A stretch of DNA of 64,000 bases from an uncultured Pelagibacteraceae bacterium (GTDB taxonomy: Bacteria; Pseudomonadota; Alphaproteobacteria; Pelagibacterales; Pelagibacteraceae): contig CACHRU010000002.1 of the NCBI GenBank assembly GCA_902582345.1, positions 145,081 to 209,080 of the forward strand, in the 5' to 3' direction. Within the stretch, counting starts at the first letter, position 1; every line of letters starts with the position of its first letter. The notes below the pieces were generated by a model that saw only the letters and a program-made list of their open reading frames with translations, was not told the DNA's origin and ran no database searches. The position numbers were made by a program, and so were the translations under genes. Positions 35,036 through 43,211 of this stretch are shown piece after piece.

Positions 35036-36114
35036 TAGTTTTTTAAACTTTCATTTTTAAAAAGTTCAAAAAAAGTAGCGACGAATTTACAAAGATCTAT
35101 TTGATTCTGTATAAAAAGTTTCTCTAAATCTTTAATATTTTTTTTGTAATGTTGACCTAAGGTATACAGTTGATTTTGATCCTTGTGGACTATATCTTTT
35201 TTTACAATTTGACGTAATTTTCTTATAACTGTTGCCCTTGGTATGCCGGTTATTTCTGAAATTGAAGATGCGTTCACACCTGTAATCTTTTCTTTAGATA
35301 ACATTAAAACTTTAACCCATTGTTGGTAAGAGTTCTCACCAAAATCATCGAAATTATTTTCGATTGTTATAGGTTTGTGAATAAAATGCTCTTTCAATCT
35401 CGTTATATGATTACCAAAAACTACAAATGCAACTACAAAGGTTTCTAGGTCATCGTGATAATCTCTTTGCCTTTTTAAATAAGGTATTTGAAATCTAAAG
35501 AAAAATCTCCAGACTAAAGTAAAGTTTTTTCTCATAAAATTCTCCAAATCTGTAGCTTTTTGAGGAGGACCAAACCAATCTTCGGTTGCCAAATATTTAG
35601 ATGCGTTAGAAAGAAATATGCTTAGTTGCCTTATTGAATGCCTAGGCCTTTGAGATTGAAATGCTTTCATTGTAATGATGATTTTCTTACCTTTTCTTGA
35701 AATAATATTATCTTCACTCATTTCGTTAATTTTTCTACGCACTGTTTCTTTTGCAATATTTAAACTTTCAGATATTTCTATTAGGTTTATTTTTTCTATT
35801 TCAAAATAGGGTTTAGCGTAAAAATCGTTTTCAGAATAAACTAAAAAAACATCAGAGTAATGCCTAAATGATTTTTGAACTAGATAAATTAGAATAAAAT
35901 ATTTGTCCATATCATTAAAAGTTTGATAAGCATTGGTATTCCAATTCATAACAAATTTATACCAACTATCGCTTATTTTCCCGAAATTTTTTGATAAAAT
36001 TGAATGCACTTCACTTCTACTTATAAATTCTTCTGGAAATTCAAGTTTTTTTTTAACTTTAAAGTCAACCTGTGTAAGATTATTTTCTTTTTTATCTACA
36101 AATTTATCAGACAT
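35035..36114 (-). CDS. unusual regulator with two winged-helix DNA-binding segments
   Basis: I do not recognise this 359-residue family. It contains two separate helix-turn-helix-like segments: LIEISESLNIAKETVRRKI near residue 130 and ASSISEITGIPRATVIRKL near residue 285, each followed by a wing-like turn (RKGKKIIITM and HKDQNQLYTL). Between them is an aromatic, helical region rich in Phe, Arg and His. It looks like a duplicated MarR- or Crp-type winged helix around a ligand or dimer domain. There is no signal peptide. It is translationally coupled to the BASS transporter and divergent from dedA with only 17 bases between starts, so autoregulation would also touch dedA. Confidence 0.65.
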   Translation of the reverse strand: MSDKFVDKKENNLTQVDFKVKKKLEFPEEFISRSEVHSILSKNFGKISDSWYKFVMNWNTNAYQTFNDMDKYFILIYLVQKSFRHYSDVFLVYSENDFYAKPYFEIEKINLIEISESLNIAKETVRRKINEMSEDNIISRKGKKIIITMKAFQSQRPRHSIRQLSIFLSNASKYLATEDWFGPPQKATDLENFMRKNFTLVWRFFFRFQIPYLKRQRDYHDDLETFVVAFVVFGNHITRLKEHFIHKPITIENNFDDFGENSYQQWVKVLMLSKEKITGVNASSISEITGIPRATVIRKLRQIVKKDIVHKDQNQLYTLGQHYKKNIKDLEKLFIQNQIDLCKFVATFFELFKNESLKN

Positions 36115-36131
36115 GCGAGTATATATTTATA

Positions 36132-36728
36132 ATGATAACAAATTTATATGATAGTTGTGTTAAATTTGCTAGACACAAATTTTCAAAGTATTTATTAGCA
36201 TTTATTGCTTTTATAGAGAGCTCAATTTTTCCAATCCCTCCAGATGTCATGGTGGTCCCAATGGTAATAGGAAAAAAAGAGGATTACATAAAAATTTTTT
36301 TTATAACAACAATTTTTTCTGTTTTGGGTGGAGTATTTGGCTATTATCTTGGTTCTCTATTTTTAGAATTTTCAGTTTCTATAATGGAGATGTACGGGTA
36401 TCAAGATAAAGTAATAGAGCTTCAAAACAAACTGTCTAACAAATCAGGTTTTATTTTTTGGTTAGGAACACTTTTTTTAGCAGGTTTTACACCACTCCCA
36501 TATAAAGTTTTTACTATTTCAAGTGGAATAATTGGATTTAATATTTATCTATTTATCTTAATAAGTTTAATTTCTAGAGGGTTAAGGTTTTTTATAGTCT
36601 CTTATGTCTCAATGAAATTTGGAGAAAAATCCATAATAATCTTACAGAAATATGGTGCAAAGTGGTCTTTTATCATTGGGTTTATAATAGTTTTAGTTTT
36701 TATAATGATATACTTTTTATTAAAATAA
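36132..36728 (+). CDS. DedA/YqaA-family membrane protein
   Basis: The 198-residue protein has about five hydrophobic spans and the DedA/SNARE-associated pattern: AFIESSIFPIPPDVMVVPM with the acidic residue in the first re-entrant region, GGVFGYYLG, and FTPLPYKVFTISSG. DedA proteins are linked to lipid-carrier flipping and membrane potential homeostasis. The start is close to the divergent regulator gene (17 bases). dsbB follows with no gap, suggesting an operon dedA-dsbB-coq7. Confidence 0.85.
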   Translation: MITNLYDSCVKFARHKFSKYLLAFIAFIESSIFPIPPDVMVVPMVIGKKEDYIKIFFITTIFSVLGGVFGYYLGSLFLEFSVSIMEMYGYQDKVIELQNKLSNKSGFIFWLGTLFLAGFTPLPYKVFTISSGIIGFNIYLFILISLISRGLRFFIVSYVSMKFGEKSIIILQKYGAKWSFIIGFIIVLVFIMIYFLLK

Positions 36729-37202
36729 ATGAAAAAAGATTTTGCTTTAAAAAGTTTGTTAGTTTTTTCTTTACTAACAATTGGTTTTGCTCTTTTTGTT
36801 GAGTTTTATCTTGGTCATCGACCATGTAATCTTTGTAAAATTGAAAGAATACCCTATATAGCCGCTATAGTTTTAATATCTTTATATCTAATTTTAAATA
36901 GAGGTTCAAAAATGATGATTTCGATATTAATCATTTTGTTTGTAATCGGGATTGCAATTTCTTTCTATCACTTTGGAATTGAACAAGGTTTTTTTAATGA
37001 AAGTTTTGTTTGTAAGCTGGGTCAAAATAAAGCATTTGATAACCCAGAAGATCTATTAAAAAGTTTAAAAAAAACAAGTATAAGCTGCCAGGAGGTAACT
37101 TTTAGAATTTTTGGTTTATCACTTGCTACAATAAACATATTTGTATCTGCCTTAATAAGCGCTATACTTATAAGATTATATTTTAAAAATGAAAAAAACT
37201 GA
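36729..37202 (+). CDS. dsbB: disulfide bond formation protein B
   Basis: DsbB reoxidises DsbA and passes the electrons to quinone in the inner membrane. The 157-residue protein has four hydrophobic spans, the first redox pair in RPCNLCKIER and a second periplasmic pair at about Cys98 (FVCKLGQ) and Cys118 (ISCQEV). The pair spacing fits the alphaproteobacterial type. It follows dedA directly and overlaps coq7 by 14 bases, placing a quinone user next to a quinone-synthesis gene. Confidence 0.9.
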   Translation: MKKDFALKSLLVFSLLTIGFALFVEFYLGHRPCNLCKIERIPYIAAIVLISLYLILNRGSKMMISILIILFVIGIAISFYHFGIEQGFFNESFVCKLGQNKAFDNPEDLLKSLKKTSISCQEVTFRIFGLSLATINIFVSALISAILIRLYFKNEKN

Positions 37203-37722
37203 TCAAAAAGAACTAGAAGAAATAATAAGAGTTGATCATGCAGGTGAAAGAGGTGCTATTAAAATTTATGAGGGCCAGCTTCTTGCATTGAAAACTTTTA
37301 TAAACGACGACGAATTAAAAAAAAAAATTGAAGAAATGAAAGAACACGAAAAAGAGCATTTCGAATATTTTGATAAAGAAATCCAAAAAAGAAACATTAA
37401 ACCTACAAAATTATTGCCTTTATGGGACCTTATGGGAATTACTCTTGGATTTGGTACAGCGATGTTAGGTAAAAAAGCGGCAATGCTATGCACTGCATCA
37501 GTTGAAGAGGTAATTGATGGCCATTACAAAGATCAAACATATAAATTACAAGAAGATGAGAAAGAACTTAAGGAAAAAATTAAAAAATTTAGAGAAGATG
37601 AACTACATCATAAAGATATAGCATATGAAAGTGGAGCAACAAAAACTGGCTTTTACAATATACTCGATAAAGTGATAAAAACCTCATCAAGAATAGCAAT
37701 TACTATTTCGGAAAAGATTTAA
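37189..37722 (+). CDS. coq7: demethoxyubiquinone hydroxylase
   Basis: Coq7 performs a late ring hydroxylation in ubiquinone synthesis with a di-iron centre. The 177-residue protein has the two repeated ferritin-like ligand motifs: VDHAGERGAIKIYEGQ with EHEKEHFEYF, and SVEEVIDGHY with DELHHKDIAYE. The 14-base overlap with dsbB implies coupled translation, and both proteins act on the quinone pool. It ends tail to tail with an HNH nuclease gene, with a 4-base overlap. Confidence 0.93.
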   Translation: MKKTDQKELEEIIRVDHAGERGAIKIYEGQLLALKTFINDDELKKKIEEMKEHEKEHFEYFDKEIQKRNIKPTKLLPLWDLMGITLGFGTAMLGKKAAMLCTASVEEVIDGHYKDQTYKLQEDEKELKEKIKKFREDELHHKDIAYESGATKTGFYNILDKVIKTSSRIAITISEKI

Positions 37723-38288
37723 GGTTCTAATTCTATATCCCAGTATAAATAATCCATCCAACTTTCGTGTAAAAAATTTGGAGGAAAATTTCTTCCATTT
37801 TTGTGAAGATCATCTACGGTTGGTCTGTATGGTTTATTAAATAACTTCATCCCACTCTTTTCATAAAATTTGCCGCCTTTTTTAACATTGCATGTTGAAC
37901 ATGCGGTCACAACATTCTCCCAATCAGTTAGCCCTCCTTTTGATTTAGGAAGAAGATGATCAAATGTAAGATCTTTTTTATCTCCACAATATTGACATGT
38001 AAATTTGTCTCTCAAAAAAACATTAAATCTTGTGAAGTTTGGATTTTCAGATGGTTTTATAAAACTTTTAAGAGCTATAACACTTGGTAAGTTCATCTCA
38101 AAAGATGGGCTCCTGATTTTTCTTTTGTAGTTAGAAACAATGCTTACCCTATTTAGAAAAACAGATTTAACGGCATCCTGCCAACACCATAATGATAAAG
38201 GGTAATAACTTAACGGTCTGAAATCAGCATTTAAAACCAGCGCTGGGCACTTCTCAAGCGGGACTTTTTCATTAGAAGAAATAATCAT
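37719..38288 (-). CDS. HNH endonuclease-family protein
   Basis: The 189-residue protein carries an HNH nuclease domain: CQYCG, then LTFDHLLPKSKGG and WENVVTACSTCNVKKG, with two zinc CXXC pairs and the catalytic His in FDHL. The N-terminal LNADFRPLSYYPLSLWCWQDAVK is the typical start of the short chromosomal HNH proteins widespread in alphaproteobacteria and cyanobacteria. There is no phage or restriction gene near, so DNA repair or a housekeeping role is more likely than defence. It has its own promoter. Confidence 0.88.
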   Translation of the reverse strand: MIISSNEKVPLEKCPALVLNADFRPLSYYPLSLWCWQDAVKSVFLNRVSIVSNYKRKIRSPSFEMNLPSVIALKSFIKPSENPNFTRFNVFLRDKFTCQYCGDKKDLTFDHLLPKSKGGLTDWENVVTACSTCNVKKGGKFYEKSGMKLFNKPYRPTVDDLHKNGRNFPPNFLHESWMDYLYWDIELEP

Positions 38289-38313
38289 ATTTAAAAGTTA
38301 ACTGAATATAAAA

Positions 38314-38341
38314 ATTATATCAAGGTATAATTTTGTATCAA
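38314..38341 (-). promoter_or_regulatory. promoter of the HNH gene
   Basis: On the minus strand TTGATA (38336-38341) and a perfect TATAAT (38314-38319) are 16 bases apart, about 26 bases upstream of the HNH start codon. It lies between the HNH gene and the end of the esterase gene. Confidence 0.55.
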
Positions 38342-38351
38342 AGTGAGCAAA

Positions 38352-39005
38352 TTAGTATAAATTTTTTTTGATAAATTTAAGACCAAGACTTGATCCTTCT
38401 AATGGAATTCTATGTTCGCAGTCTTTGAATATTTGTGTCTCAATGTTATAATCATTTTTTTTAAAAAAATCTTTAGCTTCTAGTAAATGACTTACTGGTA
38501 CTACTGCGTCCTTTTCCCCGTGCATTAAAATTACTTTTGGTCTAGAAACTAGATTTTTTTCAAGATGTTTTAAGTCAATTATTTTTCCCGAATAACCGAT
38601 TATAGAATTTATTCTATCTTTTCTTTTTAATCCTGTTTGAAGAGTTATCATACATCCTTGACTAAAACCTGATAGTATAATTTTTTCAGAAGGCAAATCA
38701 TGTTTTGATTTAACTTCATCAATAAATTTATTAAGTTTGATTTCAGCGACAATTGATTTCATTAATATTTGTTCCGATGTCTGATCCATTAAATCAAACC
38801 ATTGATAGCCAGTTGGGCTAATTGAACATTTTTCAGGGGCATCTGGGCAAATGAAAATTGTTTGTGGCAAATAAGTTTTCCAATAGTTAGCAAGTATTGA
38901 AATATCTTTACCATCACCACCATAGCCGTGACAAAGAATTATAGCATTTTTTGGTTTTTCCCCTGAAATTGGATTTATTATTGTTGTGTTTAGAGAGTAG
39001 CTCAT
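38352..39005 (-). CDS. carboxylesterase/phospholipase-type alpha/beta hydrolase
   Basis: This 217-residue protein belongs to the short phospholipase/carboxylesterase group (Abhydrolase_2, YpfH-like). It has LCHGYGGDGKD near the start, the nucleophile elbow LSGFSQGC, the acid in GEKDAVVP and the catalytic His in CEHRIP. It has no signal peptide and is probably a cytoplasmic esterase on short acyl esters or lysolipids. It is divergent from the HIG1-type gene, whose start lies 17 bases away. Confidence 0.85.
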   Translation of the reverse strand: MSYSLNTTIINPISGEKPKNAIILCHGYGGDGKDISILANYWKTYLPQTIFICPDAPEKCSISPTGYQWFDLMDQTSEQILMKSIVAEIKLNKFIDEVKSKHDLPSEKIILSGFSQGCMITLQTGLKRKDRINSIIGYSGKIIDLKHLEKNLVSRPKVILMHGEKDAVVPVSHLLEAKDFFKKNDYNIETQIFKDCEHRIPLEGSSLGLKFIKKNLY

Positions 39006-39021
39006 GATAGTAACCTATATA

Positions 39022-39222
39022 ATGTCAGAATTTTTATTTAATTTTATTGGTTTTAGTTTACTCGGTGCTGTTGGCATAGTTTTAGTTTTAGGTATTTATA
39101 CTTTATTTAAAGGAGGAAGTACTAGTAAAAAATACTCCAATAAATTAATGCAGTTGCGGGTTCTTCTTCAATTTATAGCAATAATCGTACTAGTCGTTCT
39201 TGCGTATTTTTTTAAAAATTAA
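39022..39222 (+). CDS. twin-transmembrane HIG1-domain protein
   Basis: I choose the ATG at 39022 (MSEFLFNFIG, 66 residues) rather than 39004, because the earlier start would overlap the divergent esterase start. It has two hydrophobic spans flanking the basic loop KGGSTSKKYSNKLMQLRV, followed by LLQFIAII. This is the hypoxia-induced HIG1 domain seen in alphaproteobacteria and mitochondria, where it associates with respiratory supercomplexes and cytochrome oxidase. The role here is inferred from the family. Its end overlaps tlpA by 4 bases on the opposite strand. Confidence 0.8.
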   Translation: MSEFLFNFIGFSLLGAVGIVLVLGIYTLFKGGSTSKKYSNKLMQLRVLLQFIAIIVLVVLAYFFKN

Positions 39223-39746
39223 ATATATTTTTTCAAAAGATCTATAAATTCTTTACTTTGAAAATCTATTTCTCCTACAACTCTACCGAATTCGTCTCCA
39301 TTTTTGTCAATTAGGATACTGGTTGGAAGTCCTCTCATTTTAAAAGATTTTACTAATTCTAATTTTGGATCAAAATATGAGTTTAAGCTAACAACCCCAA
39401 TTTCTCTAAAAAAATCTCTTACTCTTAATTTGTTGGGAGGCTCCATATTTATTGCATATATTTTAATTTCAGGAAAACTTACAGCCAATTTTTCAAGCGA
39501 TGGCATCTCTCTTTTGCATGGAGCACACCATGTTGCCCAAAAATTTAAAATCATGATATTGCCTTTTTTTGAAGTTAGATCAACATCTTGAAGATTGTAA
39601 TCTTTGAATTTAAGTTCTTTAATATTTACTGGTTTATCGTGAATTATCACATTTTTCGATAAACCTTCATTTGCTGGAAGATTGTTTACTAATATTAAAG
39701 ATAATATTATGTGAATATAGATTTTAAAAGATTTACTAATTTTCAT
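39219..39746 (-). CDS. tlpA: TlpA-like thiol:disulfide interchange protein
   Basis: The 175-residue protein has a Sec signal or membrane anchor (FKIYIHIILSLILVNN) and a thioredoxin-fold domain with the redox motif WATWCAPCK near residue 73 and the cis-Pro region MRGLPTSILID. TlpA/ResA proteins reduce periplasmic thiols for cytochrome c or oxidase assembly. It stands head to head with argH, an arrangement conserved in alphaproteobacteria. It is convergent with the HIG1-type gene, and both would act in respiratory assembly. Confidence 0.87.
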   Translation of the reverse strand: MKISKSFKIYIHIILSLILVNNLPANEGLSKNVIIHDKPVNIKELKFKDYNLQDVDLTSKKGNIMILNFWATWCAPCKREMPSLEKLAVSFPEIKIYAINMEPPNKLRVRDFFREIGVVSLNSYFDPKLELVKSFKMRGLPTSILIDKNGDEFGRVVGEIDFQSKEFIDLLKKYI

Positions 39747-39775
39747 ATTAATTTAAATTGAAAATAACATAGATT

Positions 39776-41164
39776 ATGACAAATAAAAATAAGACAGTTT
39801 GGTCTGGTAGATTCAAAAGCCCGATTTCTAAATCATTCCAAAGAATTGGTGCTTCTATAAACGTGGATAAAAGACTCTACGAACAGGATATTTTTGCATC
39901 AAAAATTCATACTCAGATGCTTATCAAAAATAAGATAATTCCTGTCAAAGACGGAAAAAAAATTCTTAAGGGTCTAGAAAAAATTAAAAAGCAAATAAAA
40001 AAAGGTAAATTTGTTTTTAAAGAGAAGTTTGAAGATATTCATTTAAATATTGAAAAAAAATTATTTGAGATAATCGGAGTTTCTGCGGGTTACATGCATA
40101 CTGCAAGATCAAGAAATGATCAGGTTGTCACCGACTTTAAGCTTTGGGTGAAGGACTCATCTTTAATTATAATAGATGAGTTAAATGATTTGATGAAAAA
40201 TATAATAAAAAAAGCAGAAAAAAATATAGGAACAGTAATGCCAGGTTTCACTCACTTAAAAAATGCTCAACCTATTTCATTTGCACATTACTTATTAGCA
40301 TACTATGAAATGTTTAAAAGAGACAAATCAAGATTTTTCAATAATTTAGAATTAATTGATGACTCACCTTTAGGTGTGGCAGCTTTATCTGGAACCTCAT
40401 ATAAAATTGATAGGCATTTTACATCAAAAAAACTTGGATTCAAAAAGCCGACTAACAACTCGATCGACACCGTTTCAGATAGAGATTTTGCCATTGATTT
40501 TTTGTATGCTTGTGCCGTCTGCGCCATGCACCTATCTAGACTTGCAGAAGATTTTATAATTTTAAATTCTGATGCTTACAAATTAATTAGTTTTAATGAT
40601 AAGATGCTTACAGGATCATCAATCATGCCTCAAAAAAAAAATCCAGATCCAGCTGAACTTATCAGGGGGAGAACAGGAATTAATTATGGTAAATTAAATT
40701 CAATTTTAACAATAATGAAAGGTCTTCCAATTTCTTATTTTAAGGACTTACAAGACGATAAGTCGCTCGTGTTTGATGGATTTGATACTCTTAAAGATAC
40801 ACTTATAATGAGTAATGAATTGATTAAAAATGTTTATCCAAATAAAACAAGAATGTTGAATATGGCTAATACTGGTTATACAACTGCAACTGATTTTGCA
40901 GATTATTTAGTTAAAGAAAAAAATTTATCCTTTAGGGCGGCTTACAAAATATCTTCAAAAATAGTCAATTATGCTGAAAAAAATAAAAAAAATTTAGATG
41001 AATTGAATTTAAATGAGATAAAAAAATTTTATAAAGATTTAGATTTAAAAGTTTTAAAAATTTTTAACGTAAAAAATTCAATGAATTCTAAAAATTCTTT
41101 TGGAGGCACTTCAGAAAAAAACGTAAAAAGTATGATTAAAAGATATAAAAAGGAACTCAGATGA
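39776..41164 (+). CDS. argH: argininosuccinate lyase
   Basis: ArgH splits argininosuccinate into arginine and fumarate, the last step of arginine synthesis. The 462-residue protein has the N-terminal WSGRF motif, the HTARSRNDQV motif near residue 110, THLKNAQPISFAHY, and the superfamily signature GSSIMPQKKNPDPAE with the catalytic Ser. It is intact and of normal length. Its stop overlaps the lptM ATG (ATGA), followed by lysA, so one transcript probably serves arginine and lysine synthesis. Confidence 0.96.
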   Translation: MTNKNKTVWSGRFKSPISKSFQRIGASINVDKRLYEQDIFASKIHTQMLIKNKIIPVKDGKKILKGLEKIKKQIKKGKFVFKEKFEDIHLNIEKKLFEIIGVSAGYMHTARSRNDQVVTDFKLWVKDSSLIIIDELNDLMKNIIKKAEKNIGTVMPGFTHLKNAQPISFAHYLLAYYEMFKRDKSRFFNNLELIDDSPLGVAALSGTSYKIDRHFTSKKLGFKKPTNNSIDTVSDRDFAIDFLYACAVCAMHLSRLAEDFIILNSDAYKLISFNDKMLTGSSIMPQKKNPDPAELIRGRTGINYGKLNSILTIMKGLPISYFKDLQDDKSLVFDGFDTLKDTLIMSNELIKNVYPNKTRMLNMANTGYTTATDFADYLVKEKNLSFRAAYKISSKIVNYAEKNKKNLDELNLNEIKKFYKDLDLKVLKIFNVKNSMNSKNSFGGTSEKNVKSMIKRYKKELR

Positions 41165-41271
41165 GACTTGCTATAACTTTAATTTTGTTAATCTTCGTTT
41201 TAACAGCTTGTGGAAAAAAATCTAATCCACAATATCAAGGTTCAACTAATAACCTAATAAGCATTATATAA
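41161..41271 (+). CDS. lptM: LptM/YifL-type small lipoprotein
   Basis: This 36-residue frame, too short for the track, starts MRLAITLILLIF and has a lipobox LTAC with Cys17, followed by GKKSNPQYQG. It fits the LptM (YifL) family of tiny outer-membrane lipoproteins, which help mature the LPS transporter LptD in E. coli. It overlaps argH by 4 bases and precedes lysA by 3 bases, the conserved argH-lptM-lysA (or -dapF) context. The usual GKKGPL motif is degenerate here (GKKSNP). The family is inferred from lipobox and position. Confidence 0.8.
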   Translation: MRLAITLILLIFVLTACGKKSNPQYQGSTNNLISII

Positions 41272-41274
41272 ATC

Positions 41275-42504
41275 ATGTCTTATATAAGATATAAAAATAA
41301 TAAGCTCTTTATAGAGAATGTCTCTGTTAATCAACTCGCATCAAAATTAAAAACACCTTTTTATCTTTATTCAGAAGGTAATATAGTTGAAAATTACAAC
41401 TCATTTTCAAATAGTTTTAAAAAATCTAAACCTTTAGTTTGCTTTTCAGTGAAAGCTAATTCTAATATTCAAATTTTAAAAATTTTAAAAAAGTTGGGTT
41501 CAGGAGCTGATGTAGTCTCTGGTGGTGAATTGCTAAAGGCAATTAAATCTGGGATAAAACCCAATAAAATTGTTTTTTCAGGTGTAGGAAAAACTGAAGA
41601 AGAAATAAGATTAGCAATTAGAAAAAATATTTTATTAATAAACGTTGAGTCAGAAAACGAAGCTTTACTAATAAATAAAATATCTGGTCAATTAAAAAAA
41701 AAGACAGCAATAGGTATCAGACTAAATCCTGATATTAATGCGCCTACACATAAAAAAATTTCTACTGGAAAAGCTGAAGATAAATTTGGACTTTCAAAAA
41801 CAAATTTAATTTCTTTTTGTCTTAATATAAGTAAACTAAAAAATTTGAAACTAAATGCAATTAGTGTTCATATCGGAAGTCAGATTTTAAGTGAAAATCC
41901 ATTTAAAAAAACTTTAAAAGTTTTAGAAGAAATAATGATCAAAACAAAAATGCACTTTAAGTTTGTTGATCTTGGAGGTGGCTTTGGTATTGCCTACAAA
42001 AAAAATGACCGAAAAATAAACTTAAAAAATTATTCGAGTTTAGTTGAAAAGTTTAGAAAAAAGTATAATTGTAATATTATTTTTGAACCAGGTAGAGCTA
42101 TTCTAGGAAATACAGCTGTTTTGGTAACTAAAATTCAATATCTTAAAAAAGGATCAAACAAAACGTTTGCTATTTTAAATGCGGGGATGAATGACTTTAT
42201 GCGAACTGCACTTTATGATGCAGTCCACAATATAATTCCAGTAATAAAAAATTCAAAAAAAAATAAAGGTCCCCTGGAGTTTGTAGGACCAATTTGCGAA
42301 ACAACTTGTAAATTTATTAAATACAATAAATACCAAAAACTAAGAGAGTCTGATTATGTTGCTATTGCTGATGTGGGGGCTTACGGAGCTTCTCTATCTT
42401 CAAATTATAATACTAAACCGCTAATAGCCGAGGTAATCATTAATAAAACCAAAGCTAGAATAATAAGAAAAAAACAAGATATAAAAAGTTTACTCATCCA
42501 ATAA
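41275..42504 (+). CDS. lysA: diaminopimelate decarboxylase
   Basis: LysA decarboxylates meso-diaminopimelate to lysine with PLP. The 409-residue protein has the PLP-Lys motif FSVKANSN near residue 60, the SGGEL region, HIGSQI, the phosphate-binding GGGFGI, and the EPGRAI and GPICETTCKF motifs, the last with the active-site Cys. It is of normal length. Its stop overlaps the plsC ATG by one base. Confidence 0.96.
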   Translation: MSYIRYKNNKLFIENVSVNQLASKLKTPFYLYSEGNIVENYNSFSNSFKKSKPLVCFSVKANSNIQILKILKKLGSGADVVSGGELLKAIKSGIKPNKIVFSGVGKTEEEIRLAIRKNILLINVESENEALLINKISGQLKKKTAIGIRLNPDINAPTHKKISTGKAEDKFGLSKTNLISFCLNISKLKNLKLNAISVHIGSQILSENPFKKTLKVLEEIMIKTKMHFKFVDLGGGFGIAYKKNDRKINLKNYSSLVEKFRKKYNCNIIFEPGRAILGNTAVLVTKIQYLKKGSNKTFAILNAGMNDFMRTALYDAVHNIIPVIKNSKKNKGPLEFVGPICETTCKFIKYNKYQKLRESDYVAIADVGAYGASLSSNYNTKPLIAEVIINKTKARIIRKKQDIKSLLIQ

Positions 42505-43211
42505 TGCAATTGATAAGATCAGTCTTGTTCACAATATTATTTTACTCAACTTTAATTTTAGTTTTTATTTTAGCAATACCAACATTGGTTTTACCTAGCA
42601 AAGCTACAATGATTTGTGGAAAGATACTGGCACATATCATTATTTTTTTGCTAAAGTTTGTCTTAGGAGTTAGAGTTACTTTTTCTGGAATAGAAAATTT
42701 AAAAAAAAATGAAAGGTTTTTTGTTGCTAGTGCACATCAATCTTTACTTGAAACATTTATACTTCAAGCTCCTTTGGAATATCCTATTTTTATCCTTAAA
42801 AAGGAACTTCTTAAAATTCCCTTATTTGGTTGGTATTTAAAAAAAATTGGTGCGATTGATATTGTTAGAGATACCACAACAAAAGAAAATTTAAATTTTT
42901 TTGAAAAAATTAAGAACAACGATGAAATTAAAAAAAGACCTTTGTTGATTTTTCCTCAAGGAACAAGAGTTAAATTTGGTGAAAGAATACCATTTAAAAA
43001 GGGAGCGGGAAGGATTTACGAAGCATTAAATTTACCTTGTGTTCCCGTAGCATTAAACACCGGAAAAGTATGGCCAAAAAATAGTTTCTTTAAAAAAAAT
43101 CACAATATAGAAATATCTTTCTTAGAACCTATTGAACCTGGAAAAGATAAAGATGTTTTTATAAAAGACTTGGAAACAAATATTTATTCCTCTATTGATA
43201 AATTATTTTAA
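42504..43211 (+). CDS. plsC: 1-acyl-sn-glycerol-3-phosphate acyltransferase
   Basis: PlsC adds the second acyl chain to lysophosphatidic acid at the inner membrane. The 235-residue protein begins with a hydrophobic span and contains the acyltransferase blocks SAHQSLLE, KKELLKIPLFGWYL and FPQGTRVKFG. The HX4D catalytic motif appears as HX4E, a change seen in many alphaproteobacterial relatives and not a sign of inactivation by itself. It is coupled to lysA by a TAATG overlap and ends tail to tail with tyrA (4-base overlap). Confidence 0.88.
   Translation: MQLIRSVLFTILFYSTLILVFILAIPTLVLPSKATMICGKILAHIIIFLLKFVLGVRVTFSGIENLKKNERFFVASAHQSLLETFILQAPLEYPIFILKKELLKIPLFGWYLKKIGAIDIVRDTTTKENLNFFEKIKNNDEIKKRPLLIFPQGTRVKFGERIPFKKGAGRIYEALNLPCVPVALNTGKVWPKNSFFKKNHNIEISFLEPIEPGKDKDVFIKDLETNIYSSIDKLF

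Noticed and set aside
37719-38288. HNH gene as part of a defence or mobile element
   Set aside because: No methyltransferase, integrase, recombinase or phage gene is nearby; sequence start and context match the common chromosomal HNH group.
42504-43211. PlsC as inactive because HX4D is HX4E
   Set aside because: The Glu variant occurs in related alphaproteobacterial enzymes and all other blocks are intact.
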